Shown in pieces: positions 53,663-62,239 of a stretch of DNA of 64,000 bases. The notes under the pieces were generated by a model, which did no database searches, was not told where the DNA came from, and saw nothing but the letters and a program-made list of their open reading frames with translations. The DNA comes from Paracoccus sp. JM45 (GTDB taxonomy: Bacteria; Pseudomonadota; Alphaproteobacteria; Rhodobacterales; Rhodobacteraceae): contig NZ_QQVY01000004.1 in NCBI RefSeq assembly GCF_003590715.1, positions 186,001 through 250,000 of the forward strand, given 5' to 3'. The position numbers and the translations under genes were made by a program. Positions within the stretch are counted from its first letter, which is position 1. Each line of letters opens with the position of its first letter.

Positions 53663-54964
53663 TCAGTGCCCGCCAAAGAAGGCGTACTTCACCACGAACA
53701 GCGCGGCGATCACCCATGTCGCGGCATGAACCTGCGACGCGCGACCGGTCAGCAGCTTGATCACGGCATAGCTGATAAAGCCGAATGCCAGACCGTTGGC
53801 GATGGAATAGGTAAAGGGCATGGCGATGGCGGTCAGAACGGCCGGTGCTGCCTCGGTCACGTCATCCCAGTCGATCTCGGCCAGTTCACGCAGCATCAGC
53901 GTCGCGACATACAGCAGCGCCGGTGCCGTGGCATAGGCCGGAACAGACCCCGCCAGCGGCGCAAAGAACATTGCCAACAGGAACAGCACACCAACAACAA
54001 CTGCCGTCAAACCGGTGCGACCGCCTGCCTGCACGCCCGACGCGCTTTCGACATAAGCGGTGGTGGATGAGGTGCCCAGCAGCGACCCCGCGGTGATTGC
54101 GGTCGAATCCGCCATCAGCGCCCGCCCGAGGTTGCTGTTTTTATGGGTTTCATCGTCGCCCAGCAGGCCCGCGCGTTTGGCAACGCCGATCAGGGTGCCT
54201 GTGGCGTCGAACACCTCGACCAGAACCATCACCAGCACGACCTGAAAAATGCCATAGGTCAGCGCGCCCATCACATCCAGCTGCAGGAACGTTGGCAAGA
54301 CCGAGGGCGGCATCGACATCACGCCGCCGAACTGGCTGACGCCAAGAGCGATGGCCGCAACCGTGATGACCAGAATGCCGATCAGGATCGCGCCCGTCAC
54401 CTTCATTGCATCCAGCGCGACAATGATGAAAAAACCGGCAATCGTTAGCAAAGTGCCCGTGGCCGTCAGATCGCCCAAGGCGACCAATGTGTCTGGGTTC
54501 GCAACGATAATCCCTGATGACTTCATGGCAATAATTGCCAGAAACAAGCCGATGCCTGCCGCAATGGCACTGCGCATGGATGCGGGAATGCCCGCGATCA
54601 GCCAGCTGCGGATGCCGGTAATCGACAAAAACAGGAAGATGATGCCGCTGATAAAAACGGCCCCCAAGGCCTGCTGCCAGCTGAACCCCATGGCCCCGAC
54701 GACCGTAAATGCAAAAAATGCGTTCAGCCCCATGCCCGGTGCCATGCCGATGGGCCAGTTCGCCCATAGCCCCATGACCAGCGACCCAACAGCCGCTGCC
54801 AGACAGGTCGCCACAAACACGGCATCGCGGTCCATGCCGGTGGTCGACAGGATGTCGGGATTGACGAAGATGATATAGGCCATGGTCAGGAATGTCGTGA
54901 TCCCTGCGATCACTTCTGTCCTGACGCTGCTGCCCTTTGCCGACAGCTTGAAATAACGTTCCAT
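53663..54964 (-). CDS. NCS2 family guanine/hypoxanthine/adenine permease (AzgA/PbuG type)
   Basis: The 433-residue membrane protein starts MERYFKLSAKGSSVRTEVIAGITTFLTMAYIIFVNP, the hallmark of AzgA-like purine permeases, and has GMAPGMGLNAFFAFTVV, LVEVFDATGTLIGVAKRAGL and GTSSTTAYVESASGVQAGGRTGLTA as further signatures. It would import guanine, hypoxanthine or adenine for GuaD and Xdh. Its leader on the minus strand folds into two hairpins, the second reaching the ribosome-binding site. It is divergent from puuE. Confidence 0.95.
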   Translation of the reverse strand: MERYFKLSAKGSSVRTEVIAGITTFLTMAYIIFVNPDILSTTGMDRDAVFVATCLAAAVGSLVMGLWANWPIGMAPGMGLNAFFAFTVVGAMGFSWQQALGAVFISGIIFLFLSITGIRSWLIAGIPASMRSAIAAGIGLFLAIIAMKSSGIIVANPDTLVALGDLTATGTLLTIAGFFIIVALDAMKVTGAILIGILVITVAAIALGVSQFGGVMSMPPSVLPTFLQLDVMGALTYGIFQVVLVMVLVEVFDATGTLIGVAKRAGLLGDDETHKNSNLGRALMADSTAITAGSLLGTSSTTAYVESASGVQAGGRTGLTAVVVGVLFLLAMFFAPLAGSVPAYATAPALLYVATLMLRELAEIDWDDVTEAAPAVLTAIAMPFTYSIANGLAFGFISYAVIKLLTGRASQVHAATWVIAALFVVKYAFFGGH

Positions 54965-54971
54965 AGATCCC

Positions 54972-55021
54972 CCTGATGCGGCTCTGACGGCCGCCTATCA
55001 GGGCGCAGCTTGGGGGCTGCG
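54972..55021 (-). promoter_or_regulatory. Structured leader of the purine permease mRNA
   Basis: On the minus strand two stem-loops lie in tandem: CGCAGC/GCTGCG (55004-55021), then CCTGAT and GCGGC paired with GCCGC and ATCAGG (54972-55002). The last arm, ATCAGG, merges into the run AGGGGG that serves as ribosome-binding site for the ATG at 54964. A GGCGG at 54991-54995 could also pair with CCGCC near 55026-55030, an alternative to the second stem. Confidence 0.45.
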
Positions 55022-55052
55022 TCAGGCGGTCGCAATTGTCCCCTGCCCGTAA

Positions 55053-55077
55053 GTCTTTCAACGCGATTTTGAAAGAC
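55053..55077. promoter_or_regulatory. Perfect palindrome in the permease/puuE gap
   Basis: GTCTTTCAA (55053-55061) and TTGAAAGAC (55069-55077) are exact inverted repeats around 7 bases, a strong candidate operator for a dimeric regulator between two divergent purine genes. Confidence 0.6.
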
Positions 55078-55184
55078 CCCGCGATCTTTGCCAAATCGTT
55101 GATACAGAATTTCATATCTGTCGCTTGCCCGCGCGGGCGTGGCAGGGTCTTGTAACGCAAAGACAACCCGCCTCGGAGGATTAC

Positions 55185-56591
55185 ATGCGCTACAGCCGCG
55201 ATCTGTCAGGATATGGCGAAACCACACCGGACCCGCAATGGCCGGGTGGCGCGAAGATCGCCGTCCAGTTCGTCGTCAATTACGAAGAGGGCGGCGAAAA
55301 CAGCATCGAACATGGCGATGCCGCCTCCGAGGCGTTTCTGTCGGAAATTATCGGCGCGCAGCCGTGGCAGGGTCAGCGGCACTGGAACATGGAATCCATC
55401 TATGATTATGGCGCGCGGTCGGGTTTCTGGCGGCTGCACCGGCTACTGAAGGATATTCCCGTCACCGTTTACGGCGTCGCCACCGCGCTGGAACGCAGCC
55501 CCGAACAGGTCGCCGCCATGAAGGCCGCCCAATGGGAGATTGCGACCCATGGCCTGAAATGGATCGACTATCGCAACATCCCCGCCGAAACCGAAGCCGA
55601 CCATATTGCCCAAGCCATCCGACTGCACACGCAGGTCACCGGCGAACGTCCCTATGGCTTCTATCAGGGCCGCACCTCGATGAATACGGTGCCGCTGGGG
55701 TGCGAGGAAGGCGGCTTTGCCTATCTGGCCGATACCATCGCCGACGACCTGCCCTATTGGCATGTCCACAAGGGCATGCCGCAGCTGATGGTGCCCTATA
55801 CGATGGACGCCAATGACATGCGCTTTTCCAGCGGTCAGGGGTTCGGCACGGGGCAGGAATTCTTCGACTATCTGCGCGACAGTTTTGATGTGCTTTATGC
55901 CGAAGGCGCAGCAGGCGCGCCCAAGATGATGTCCATCGGGTTGCATTGCCGCCTTGCGGGCCGCCCTGGTCGTGCCAAGGCCATCCAGCAGTTTCTGGAC
56001 CATGTGCGTGCCCATGAAGACGTCTGGTTCGCCAGCCGTCTGGACATCGCCCGCCACTGGGCCGAAACCCACCCGTGGCAGCCTCGCACCCGCCCGTCTG
56101 AAATGACCCGCGATGATTTTGTGGCCCGCTTTGGCGGCATTTACGAACATTCGCCCTTTATCGCTGAACGGGTCTGGGACGCTGAAATGGGGGCTGTGCA
56201 TGACAGCGCCGTGGGTCTGTCAGGCCGGATGGCGCAATTCTTTCGCGCCGCAAGCGATGATGAACGCCTTGGCGTGCTGACCGCCCACCCCGATCTCGCC
56301 GGAAAGCTGGCGCAGGCCAAGCGCCTGACCGCCGACAGCAGCGCCGAACAGGCCAGTGCTGGTCTTGACGCCCTGACCGATGCCGAGCGTGCCGATTTCA
56401 CTGCATTGAACGACGCCTATGTCGCCAAACACGGCTTTCCCTTCATCATCGCCGTGCGTGACAACGACAAGGCCAGCATCCTGTCCGCCATGCAAACCCG
56501 CGTCCAGAACGACACCCCCACCGAACGCGCCACAGCCGAGGCGCAAGTTATCCGCATCGCAGACCTTCGCCTGAAAGAGGCCCTGACATGA
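55185..56591 (+). CDS. puuE: Bifunctional allantoinase (PuuE) - OHCU decarboxylase (UraD) fusion
   Basis: The 468-residue protein joins two consecutive enzymes. Residues 1 to about 300 are a PuuE-type allantoinase of the polysaccharide-deacetylase fold (VQFVVNYEEGGENSIEHGD, SGFWRLHRLL, EIATHGLKWIDY, GFYQGRTSMNT, SIGLHCRLAGRPGR). It opens allantoin without the amidohydrolase metal centre. Residues about 305-468 are the UraD decarboxylase with DDFVARFGGIYEHSPFIAERVW, where H322 is the likely catalytic His. UraD makes S-allantoin, which the PuuE half uses. CGGAGGA precedes the ATG at 55185. It overlaps the next gene in ATGA. Confidence 0.95.
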   Translation: MRYSRDLSGYGETTPDPQWPGGAKIAVQFVVNYEEGGENSIEHGDAASEAFLSEIIGAQPWQGQRHWNMESIYDYGARSGFWRLHRLLKDIPVTVYGVATALERSPEQVAAMKAAQWEIATHGLKWIDYRNIPAETEADHIAQAIRLHTQVTGERPYGFYQGRTSMNTVPLGCEEGGFAYLADTIADDLPYWHVHKGMPQLMVPYTMDANDMRFSSGQGFGTGQEFFDYLRDSFDVLYAEGAAGAPKMMSIGLHCRLAGRPGRAKAIQQFLDHVRAHEDVWFASRLDIARHWAETHPWQPRTRPSEMTRDDFVARFGGIYEHSPFIAERVWDAEMGAVHDSAVGLSGRMAQFFRAASDDERLGVLTAHPDLAGKLAQAKRLTADSSAEQASAGLDALTDAERADFTALNDAYVAKHGFPFIIAVRDNDKASILSAMQTRVQNDTPTERATAEAQVIRIADLRLKEALT

Positions 56592-57481
56592 ACGACCAGC
56601 CCCCCAAAGGCGCCCCCACCGGCGATATCGCCCAGCTGCCGCCCGAACCCGCGCATCACGTCCCCTATGCCGGACCCGTCGCGGGCCTGCCGCCGCAGAC
56701 GGGCATGACGACTGATACCGCAGTCTTCACCGACGCCTATGCAATCATCCCACGCACCGTCATGCGCGACATTGTTACCAGCTATCTGCCCGGCTGGACG
56801 GGCATGCGGATGTGGATGCTGGCGCGTCCGCTGACAGGTTTTGCCGAAACCTTCAGCCAATATATTGTCGAGCTGGCCGAACATGGCGGCACCGACACCC
56901 CCGATGACGATCCCGAAATCCAGCACGCCATCTTCGTCACAGGCGGCGATCTGCAGATCACCATCGACGGCACAGATCACCAACTGACGCCGGGCACCTT
57001 CGCCTATGTCCCTCCCGGCATGCCATGGAAAATCTGGAACCGCACCGCAGGTCCGGCGGGCTTCCATTGGTGGCGCAAGCGTTGGCAGCCCGCCGCCGGT
57101 GTCTCCAAGCCCGACCCTATTGTGGTGCGCGAACAGGATGTTGCGCCCTCGATGATGCCCGATACCGATGGCGCATGGGGCACAACGCGGTTCATGGACC
57201 CCGCCGATCTGCGCCACGACATGCATATCACCGTGGTGACGTTCAAGCCGGGCGGCTCGATCCCCTTTGCCGAAACCCATGTGATGGAGCACGGGCTCTA
57301 CGTGCTAGAGGGCAAGGCCGTCTATCGTCTGAACCGCGACTGGGTCGAGGTTGGACCCGGCGATTACATGTGGCTGCGCGCCTTCTGCCCGCAGGCCTGC
57401 TATGCCGGTGGTCCCGGTCCGTTCCGCTATCTGCTTTACAAGGACGTCAACCGGCATGCCCCGCTGTGGGGTCAGCGCTGA
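56588..57481 (+). CDS. allE: (S)-Ureidoglycine aminohydrolase (bicupin)
   Basis: The 297-residue bicupin resembles AllE/YlbA and plant UGlyAH, which convert (S)-ureidoglycine and water to (S)-ureidoglycolate and ammonia with Mn2+. The two cupin halves are seen in HAIFVTGGDLQITIDG ... AYVPPGMPWKIWN and FAETHVMEHGLYVLEGKAVYRLN ... VGPGDYMWLRAFCPQ. The ETHVMEH and later Q region provide metal ligands. It is coupled to puuE by a 4-bp overlap. Its substrate comes from allantoate amidohydrolase, which is not encoded in this window. Confidence 0.92.
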   Translation: MNDQPPKGAPTGDIAQLPPEPAHHVPYAGPVAGLPPQTGMTTDTAVFTDAYAIIPRTVMRDIVTSYLPGWTGMRMWMLARPLTGFAETFSQYIVELAEHGGTDTPDDDPEIQHAIFVTGGDLQITIDGTDHQLTPGTFAYVPPGMPWKIWNRTAGPAGFHWWRKRWQPAAGVSKPDPIVVREQDVAPSMMPDTDGAWGTTRFMDPADLRHDMHITVVTFKPGGSIPFAETHVMEHGLYVLEGKAVYRLNRDWVEVGPGDYMWLRAFCPQACYAGGPGPFRYLLYKDVNRHAPLWGQR

Positions 57482-57494
57482 TCCGCAGGGGGGT

Positions 57495-57517
57495 CCGGGG
57501 GGTGCGAAGCCCCCCGG
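57495..57517. terminator. GC-rich hairpin after allE
   Basis: CCGGGGGG/CCCCCCGG closes a TGCGAAG loop. This G-run/GCGAAG/C-run form is a frequent hairpin in Rhodobacteraceae intergenic DNA. There is no T tract, so termination is inferred from its place between convergent genes. Confidence 0.55.
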
Positions 57518-57539
57518 CCATCGCGGGACGCAAATACCC

Positions 57540-58448
57540 TCAGATTTTGGTGGCGCTGACGACGGGGGTTTTTGTGCGCGTGCGCAGCCGCGCCTCACGC
57601 CATGTGATATAGCTGATGGCCGCAATCATCATTCCGCCGCCCAGAATGACCCAACCGTCCATCGGTTCGGAAAACACAAACACGCCGATCAGGCTGGCCC
57701 AGATCAGCTGCACGAAGGTCACCGGTTGCGTCACCGTCAAAGGCGCTGCTGAAAACGCCCGCGTCATCGCATAATGCCCCGAGGTGGCAAACACCGCGAC
57801 CAGCCCCAGCCACGCCACTTGTGACAGACTGGGCGTAACCCATTGCGCCCATGCCAACGGTGCAAGCCCGATGGACACTGTCAGCGACATCATCGCCACG
57901 ACGATTGCCGCAGGCACCTGATCCGACAGGCGTTTGGCCACCAGATAGGATGCGCCAAAGGCAATGGCTGCGCCCACCTGCGACAGATGTCCGGGGTCCA
58001 ATGGCCGCAAACCGGGTCGCAGCACGATCAATGCGCCCAGTAAGGCCACGCCAATCGCCGCAATCCGTCGCGCGGCCAGCTTTTCACCCAGAAACAGCGC
58101 GGCACAGATGGTCACAATAATCGGATTAAGAAAGCCGATGGCCGTCACCTCGGCCACAGTGATGCGCGACATGGCATAAAACCACGCAATCACTGCAACG
58201 GCATGCAATGCCCCGCGAATGGCAAACATGCCCCAGATCCGCGCCGGAAATGCGCGACGGATGGCGGGTCCAAGCACAGGTAACAGAAACACCAAACCGA
58301 ACAAAAAGCGGATGAAAGCCGCCTGCGGTGCGGGCAATGCGCCGTCAAGCGCATGCACAATGGTATTGACCGCAACAAAGCACAGCCCCGTGACCAGCAT
58401 CCAGCCGATGCCGATCATATCACGTCTGGTCGAGTTTACATGCTGCAT
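57540..58448 (-). CDS. EamA-family (DMT) membrane transporter
   Basis: A 302-residue protein with ten hydrophobic segments and two EamA repeats; ALFLGEKLAARRIAAIGVALLGALIVLRPG ends the first repeat and VFVFSEPMDGWVILGGGMMI is in the second. It differs clearly from the EamA protein at 10866. The start is set at ATG 58448, with a later Met possible. It lies 39 bp downstream of the LysE-family gene on the same strand; together they may export amino acids or related compounds, but no substrate is visible. Confidence 0.88.
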   Translation of the reverse strand: MQHVNSTRRDMIGIGWMLVTGLCFVAVNTIVHALDGALPAPQAAFIRFLFGLVFLLPVLGPAIRRAFPARIWGMFAIRGALHAVAVIAWFYAMSRITVAEVTAIGFLNPIIVTICAALFLGEKLAARRIAAIGVALLGALIVLRPGLRPLDPGHLSQVGAAIAFGASYLVAKRLSDQVPAAIVVAMMSLTVSIGLAPLAWAQWVTPSLSQVAWLGLVAVFATSGHYAMTRAFSAAPLTVTQPVTFVQLIWASLIGVFVFSEPMDGWVILGGGMMIAAISYITWREARLRTRTKTPVVSATKI

Positions 58449-58487
58449 GATCTGCAAGTGACGCCTTTCACGCGCCAAGGCAAGCCC

Positions 58488-59081
58488 TTAGCCAAGCGCC
58501 AGCCGTAATGCGATGGCCCACATGACACAACCGACACCAACCTCCAGCCATTGCCACGCGACGGGTTTGCGAAACAGTGGCTCCAGCAACCTTGCGCCAT
58601 AACCAAGCGCAAAGAAAAACACGAATGATCCGGTGACAGCCCCCGCCCCAAAAATCGCAGGGCTGGGCCATTGCGCCGAGATTGCGCCCAACAGCACCAC
58701 CGTATCCAACCAGACATGCGGGTTCAGCCATGTCAGTGCCGCAATCGTTCCCAGCGACGCCCACAATCCGCGCACGTGCCCTTGGGGGCGCAGGGCTTCG
58801 CCTCCACGCCATGCCGCACGAAAGGCTCGTAGACCATAAATGGCCAGAAACGCCACACCGGCCCAACGCATCGCCTCGAACAGCCACGGCCATCGGGTGC
58901 CGAAACCCGACATGCCTGCCACACCCAGAACGATCAGCAGCGCATCGGACACCGCGCAGAACAGACAGATCAGGAAGATATGCTGGCGCAGAATGCCCTG
59001 TTTCAGCACAAAGGCGTTCTGTGCGCCAATCGCCAGAATCAGCGACATGCCGGTCCCCAGACCCGCGAAATATGACAGCAT
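58488..59081 (-). CDS. LysE/ArgO-family amino acid exporter
   Basis: The 197-residue protein has about six helices and the typical LysE beginning FAGLGTGMSLILAIGAQNAFVLKQGI, followed by LICLFCAVSDALLIVLGVAGMS and AALTWLNPHVWLDTVVLLG, the two conserved blocks of arginine/lysine exporters. I use ATG 59081, where the family begins. A terminator of yebC lies just upstream, so it needs its own promoter in the 20-70 bp before the start or depends on readthrough. Confidence 0.92.
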   Translation of the reverse strand: MLSYFAGLGTGMSLILAIGAQNAFVLKQGILRQHIFLICLFCAVSDALLIVLGVAGMSGFGTRWPWLFEAMRWAGVAFLAIYGLRAFRAAWRGGEALRPQGHVRGLWASLGTIAALTWLNPHVWLDTVVLLGAISAQWPSPAIFGAGAVTGSFVFFFALGYGARLLEPLFRKPVAWQWLEVGVGCVMWAIALRLALG

Positions 59082-59099
59082 TCCATCCCCGATGATATA

Positions 59100-59135
59100 A
59101 AGGCCGCCGGAACAGTCACCCTGTCCGGCGGCCTT
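59100..59135 (-). terminator. Terminator of yebC
   Basis: AAGGCCGCCGGA and TCCGGCGGCCTT form a perfect 12-bp stem with a 12-base loop, ending in TTTATAT on the minus strand. Confidence 0.85.
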
Positions 59136-59155
59136 GGTTTGCAACGACTGGCGCC

Positions 59156-59899
59156 TTACAGGCTGCCTGCAACCTCTTCCGACAGATCGAAGTTGCCAAT
59201 CACGTTCTGGACGTCATCGTCATCTTCCAGCGTGTCGATCAGCTTCATCAGCTTCTGCGCGGCTTCGACATCGGAGATTTCGGTCGGGGCTTGCGGCTTC
59301 CAGATCAGCTTGGCCGTTTCGGATTCACCCAAAGATGCCTCTAGCGCGGTGGCAACCTCGTTCAGCGATGTGTCGCCGCAATAGATCCAGTGACCTTCAT
59401 CATCGCTTTGCACATCATCCGCGCCTGCTTCGATCGCGGCCATCATGACTGTATCCGCATCACCCGCCGCTGCGGGATAGACGATTTCGCCCACACGGTC
59501 GAACATGAAGGCCACCGAACCGGTCTGCCCCATATCGCCGCCAGATTTGGTGAAATAGCTGCGGACGTTGGAGGCGGTGCGATTGCGGTTATCCGTCATC
59601 GCCTCGACCATGATGGCGATGCCGTTGGGGCCGTACCCCTCATAGCGGATCTCTTCATAGTTCTCGCCCTCGCCGACCATCGATTTCTTGATGGCGCGGT
59701 CGATCACGTCCTTTGGCACCGATTTCGCCTTGGCTTCCTTGACAGCCATACGCAAACGCGGGTTTTTTTCGGGATCGGGATCGCCCATTTTCGCGGCGAC
59801 GGTGATTTCTTTGGCCAGCTTTGAAAACAGCTTCGACCGGACGGCGTCCTGCCGGCCCTTACGATGCTGGATGTTGGCCCATTTGGAATGACCTGCCAT
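59156..59899 (-). CDS. yebC: YebC/PmpR family protein
   Basis: The 247-residue protein starts [23 protein letters not shown], the highly conserved YebC opening, and has [47 protein letters not shown] and the acidic C-terminal EDDDDVQNV. Family members were described as DNA-binding regulators and more recently as translation factors that relieve stalling at proline stretches. It is monocistronic with a strong terminator; the frame is open upstream, but the family begins at 59899. Confidence 0.95.
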   Translation of the reverse strand: MAGHSKWANIQHRKGRQDAVRSKLFSKLAKEITVAAKMGDPDPEKNPRLRMAVKEAKAKSVPKDVIDRAIKKSMVGEGENYEEIRYEGYGPNGIAIMVEAMTDNRNRTASNVRSYFTKSGGDMGQTGSVAFMFDRVGEIVYPAAAGDADTVMMAAIEAGADDVQSDDEGHWIYCGDTSLNEVATALEASLGESETAKLIWKPQAPTEISDVEAAQKLMKLIDTLEDDDDVQNVIGNFDLSEEVAGSL

Positions 59900-60038
59900 G
59901 TCGGGTCGTCCTTCGCAGTTCTGTGAAAATATCTTGCGCGCTTTTAGTCTAACGCAGGGGGGCATCGCAAGACGAACCGGAAGGGCATATGCCGCGTTCC
60001 ATGCAAAGGCCCCGGTTCGGGCCGGTACGAGGATTTCC

Positions 60039-61817
60039 ATGACAGCCCAACAGATGATGCTATTTGCCCTTTTGGGCGTGATGATTGTGCTGATGCTTTG
60101 GGGGCGATGGCGCTATGATCTGGTCGCATTCGCGGGGCTGATGGCCGCGGTTCTGCTGGGAATTGTCCCCTCCGAGGCGGCTTTTTCGGGGTTCGGCAAC
60201 CCTACAACCCTGATCGTGGCGCTGGTGCTGATTGCCACTGCAGGGCTGAACCGCTCGGGTGCTGTGGCACGGCTGGCGCGTCTGATTTCGACAAAACAGC
60301 GCGGAACGACGGCCCATGTGATGATTTTCGGGGCGGTTGGCGGGGTGTTGTCCGGTTTTATGAACAATATCGCCGCCTTGGCGATGTTGATGCCGGTTGA
60401 TTTGCAAACCGCACGCAAGGCAAACCGTCCCACGGGCCTGACCTTGATGCCACTGGCCTTCGCGACCATTCTGGGCGGCATGCTGACGCTGATCGGCACG
60501 CCGCCGAACCTGATCGTGTCGGGGTTCCGCGCCGATGTGCTGGGCGAACCTTACCGGATGTTCGATTTTCTGCCGGTGGGCGGCGCTGTGGCCGTGGCGG
60601 GCATTGCCTTTATCGGCCTGATCGGCTGGCGGCTGATCCCCAATTCCGACAGCGATGGCCCTGGCGACGCTGACGGCCCGCAACGCCGCTATGTCGCGAC
60701 GCTGGTCGTGACCGAGGCCAGCCTGACCGCCGCCCGCCTGATCGCCGATGCGCGGACCGAAGCCCGCAAAGCAGCTGTCCGTATCGTCGGCCTGCGCCGT
60801 CACGGGCAGGATGTCAGCGGCAATCTGGACGAGGTGATGCTGGAAGACGGTGATGTCATGGTTCTGCGCGCCGATCCGCAGGCGCTGGACGAATTCCGTT
60901 CGACGAATGATCTGGCCTTCCCCGATGGCAAGATGGAGCCTCGTGCACGCAAGGATTCCGAAGGCCAGCAGCTGATCGAATGTCTGGTGCCTGCCGCCTC
61001 GGGGATTGCGGGGCGGTCGGTCCAGTCCTTCGGGCTGACCAATCGCCATGACAGCATCATGATCGGCATGCGTCGCAACGGGCTGGCACAGCGTCGCGAT
61101 CTGTCACGCCAGACGCTGCGGTCGGGGGATATGCTGCTGTTGCTGGTCCCCGAAAGCCGAATCGAGGATATGCTGGCGGCGACCGGCCTGCTGCGGATTG
61201 ATGGCGGCAGCCTGTCGGTCCAGCGTGAACGCCATATGCGCGCGGCCATCGGCCTGTTTGCATTGGCGGTCGTGGCAGCCTCATTCGGGGTGACAACCAT
61301 GCCGATCGCGCTTGGCTGCGTCATCATCGCTTATACCCTCTTCGGCGTGCTGTCCGTGCATGAACTTTACGACCATGTGGACTGGCCGGTCATTGTGCTG
61401 CTGGGATCGATGATTCCCTTGGGTCTTGCACTTGACCAGACCGGCGGATCAGCCCTGATTGCCAAAGGTCTGGCCAATCTGACCCAAGGCTACCCCGCGT
61501 GGATCGCGCTGGTCCTGCTGATGGCATCGACGATGATGCTGTCGGATGTTCTGAATAATAATGCCACGACGATTATTGCGGCCCCCGTCAGCATCCGTCT
61601 GGCCGAACAGCTTGGCGTGCAGCCCGATGCCTTCCTGATGGGGGTGGCCGTCGCCGCATCCTGCGCATTCCTGACGCCGATCGGGCATCAGAACAATACG
61701 CTGATCCTTGGACCGGGCAATTACCGTTTTGGCGATTACTGGCGCATGGGCCTGCCGTTAGAGGTAATCGTCATGGCCGTTTCCGTGCCATTGCTGCTGA
61801 TCGTCTGGCCGTTATGA
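60039..61817 (+). CDS. SLC13-type permease with RCK_C domains
   Basis: The 592-residue transporter has an N-terminal half of about five helices ([64 protein letters not shown]). The middle holds two cytoplasmic TrkA-C (RCK_C) domains of about 80 residues each. The C-terminal half of helices has [19 protein letters not shown] and [16 protein letters not shown]. These are DASS/SLC13 features: paired hairpins with the TPPN and NNNAT motifs. Substrates in the family include sulfate and dicarboxylates. TACGAGGA precedes the ATG at 60039. Confidence 0.92.
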   Translation: MTAQQMMLFALLGVMIVLMLWGRWRYDLVAFAGLMAAVLLGIVPSEAAFSGFGNPTTLIVALVLIATAGLNRSGAVARLARLISTKQRGTTAHVMIFGAVGGVLSGFMNNIAALAMLMPVDLQTARKANRPTGLTLMPLAFATILGGMLTLIGTPPNLIVSGFRADVLGEPYRMFDFLPVGGAVAVAGIAFIGLIGWRLIPNSDSDGPGDADGPQRRYVATLVVTEASLTAARLIADARTEARKAAVRIVGLRRHGQDVSGNLDEVMLEDGDVMVLRADPQALDEFRSTNDLAFPDGKMEPRARKDSEGQQLIECLVPAASGIAGRSVQSFGLTNRHDSIMIGMRRNGLAQRRDLSRQTLRSGDMLLLLVPESRIEDMLAATGLLRIDGGSLSVQRERHMRAAIGLFALAVVAASFGVTTMPIALGCVIIAYTLFGVLSVHELYDHVDWPVIVLLGSMIPLGLALDQTGGSALIAKGLANLTQGYPAWIALVLLMASTMMLSDVLNNNATTIIAAPVSIRLAEQLGVQPDAFLMGVAVAASCAFLTPIGHQNNTLILGPGNYRFGDYWRMGLPLEVIVMAVSVPLLLIVWPL

Positions 61818-61830
61818 CACCCTGAAACGC

Positions 61831-61854
61831 AAAACGCGGCCCGAAAGGGCCGCG
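61831..61854 (-). terminator. Terminator of the DUF1127 gene
   Basis: CGCGGCCC/GGGCCGCG closes a 4-base loop (61835-61854) and is followed by TTTTGCGTTTC on the minus strand. A smaller hairpin, TGCGGT/ACCGCA, lies at 61864-61878. The first probably also stops the convergent permease message. Confidence 0.8.
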
Positions 61855-61884
61855 AAAGACGTCTGCGGTCAGACCGCAAAAAGC

Positions 61885-62112
61885 TTACAAAGCGGAAGAA
61901 CCGCCCAAGATACGGCGGATTTCGCTTTCGCGCGTCACGCCTTTGGCAGCAAGATCCTCATCCGAGATTTCGCTCAGATGGTTCAGCGCGCGCATTTGCG
62001 GGCTGGCTTCGGCCAGACGGACCATGAAACGGCCGACGGCGCGGAATGGAGCCAGCAGAGCGCTGGTCGGAAATGCTGCGGTCTTGTGGCCTGCAGTTGC
62101 GATGGTCGCCAT
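61885..62112 (-). CDS. DUF1127 small protein
   Basis: A 75-residue protein with LLAPFRAVGRFMVRLAEASPQMRALNHLSEISDEDLAAKGVTRESEIRRIL. The basic helix followed by the L-x-x-I-S-D-x-x-L-x-x-x-G-x-x-R block is DUF1127. Some members bind RNA and affect phosphate, carbon or stress responses in alphaproteobacteria. CAAGGAG lies before the ATG. It has its own terminator and an unassigned 127-bp upstream gap. Confidence 0.92.
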   Translation of the reverse strand: MATIATAGHKTAAFPTSALLAPFRAVGRFMVRLAEASPQMRALNHLSEISDEDLAAKGVTRESEIRRILGGSSAL

Positions 62113-62192
62113 TTGGAAACTCCTTGTTATGAACAGGTCGTTTCCTCCCCTGCGCTATAGATCGGCTTTCTTGGTCCGGATCACAACCGACG

Positions 62193-62209
62193 ATGCTGCA
62201 TAGCAGCAT
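62193..62209. repeat. Short perfect inverted repeat upstream of the DUF1127 gene
   Basis: ATGCTGC and GCAGCAT face each other across three bases, 81 bp before the DUF1127 start and 31 bp after the end of the next permease gene. It could be an operator or a minor terminator. Confidence 0.35.
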
Positions 62210-62239
62210 TGCGGTTCATACAAGGTTGCAAAGGGAACC

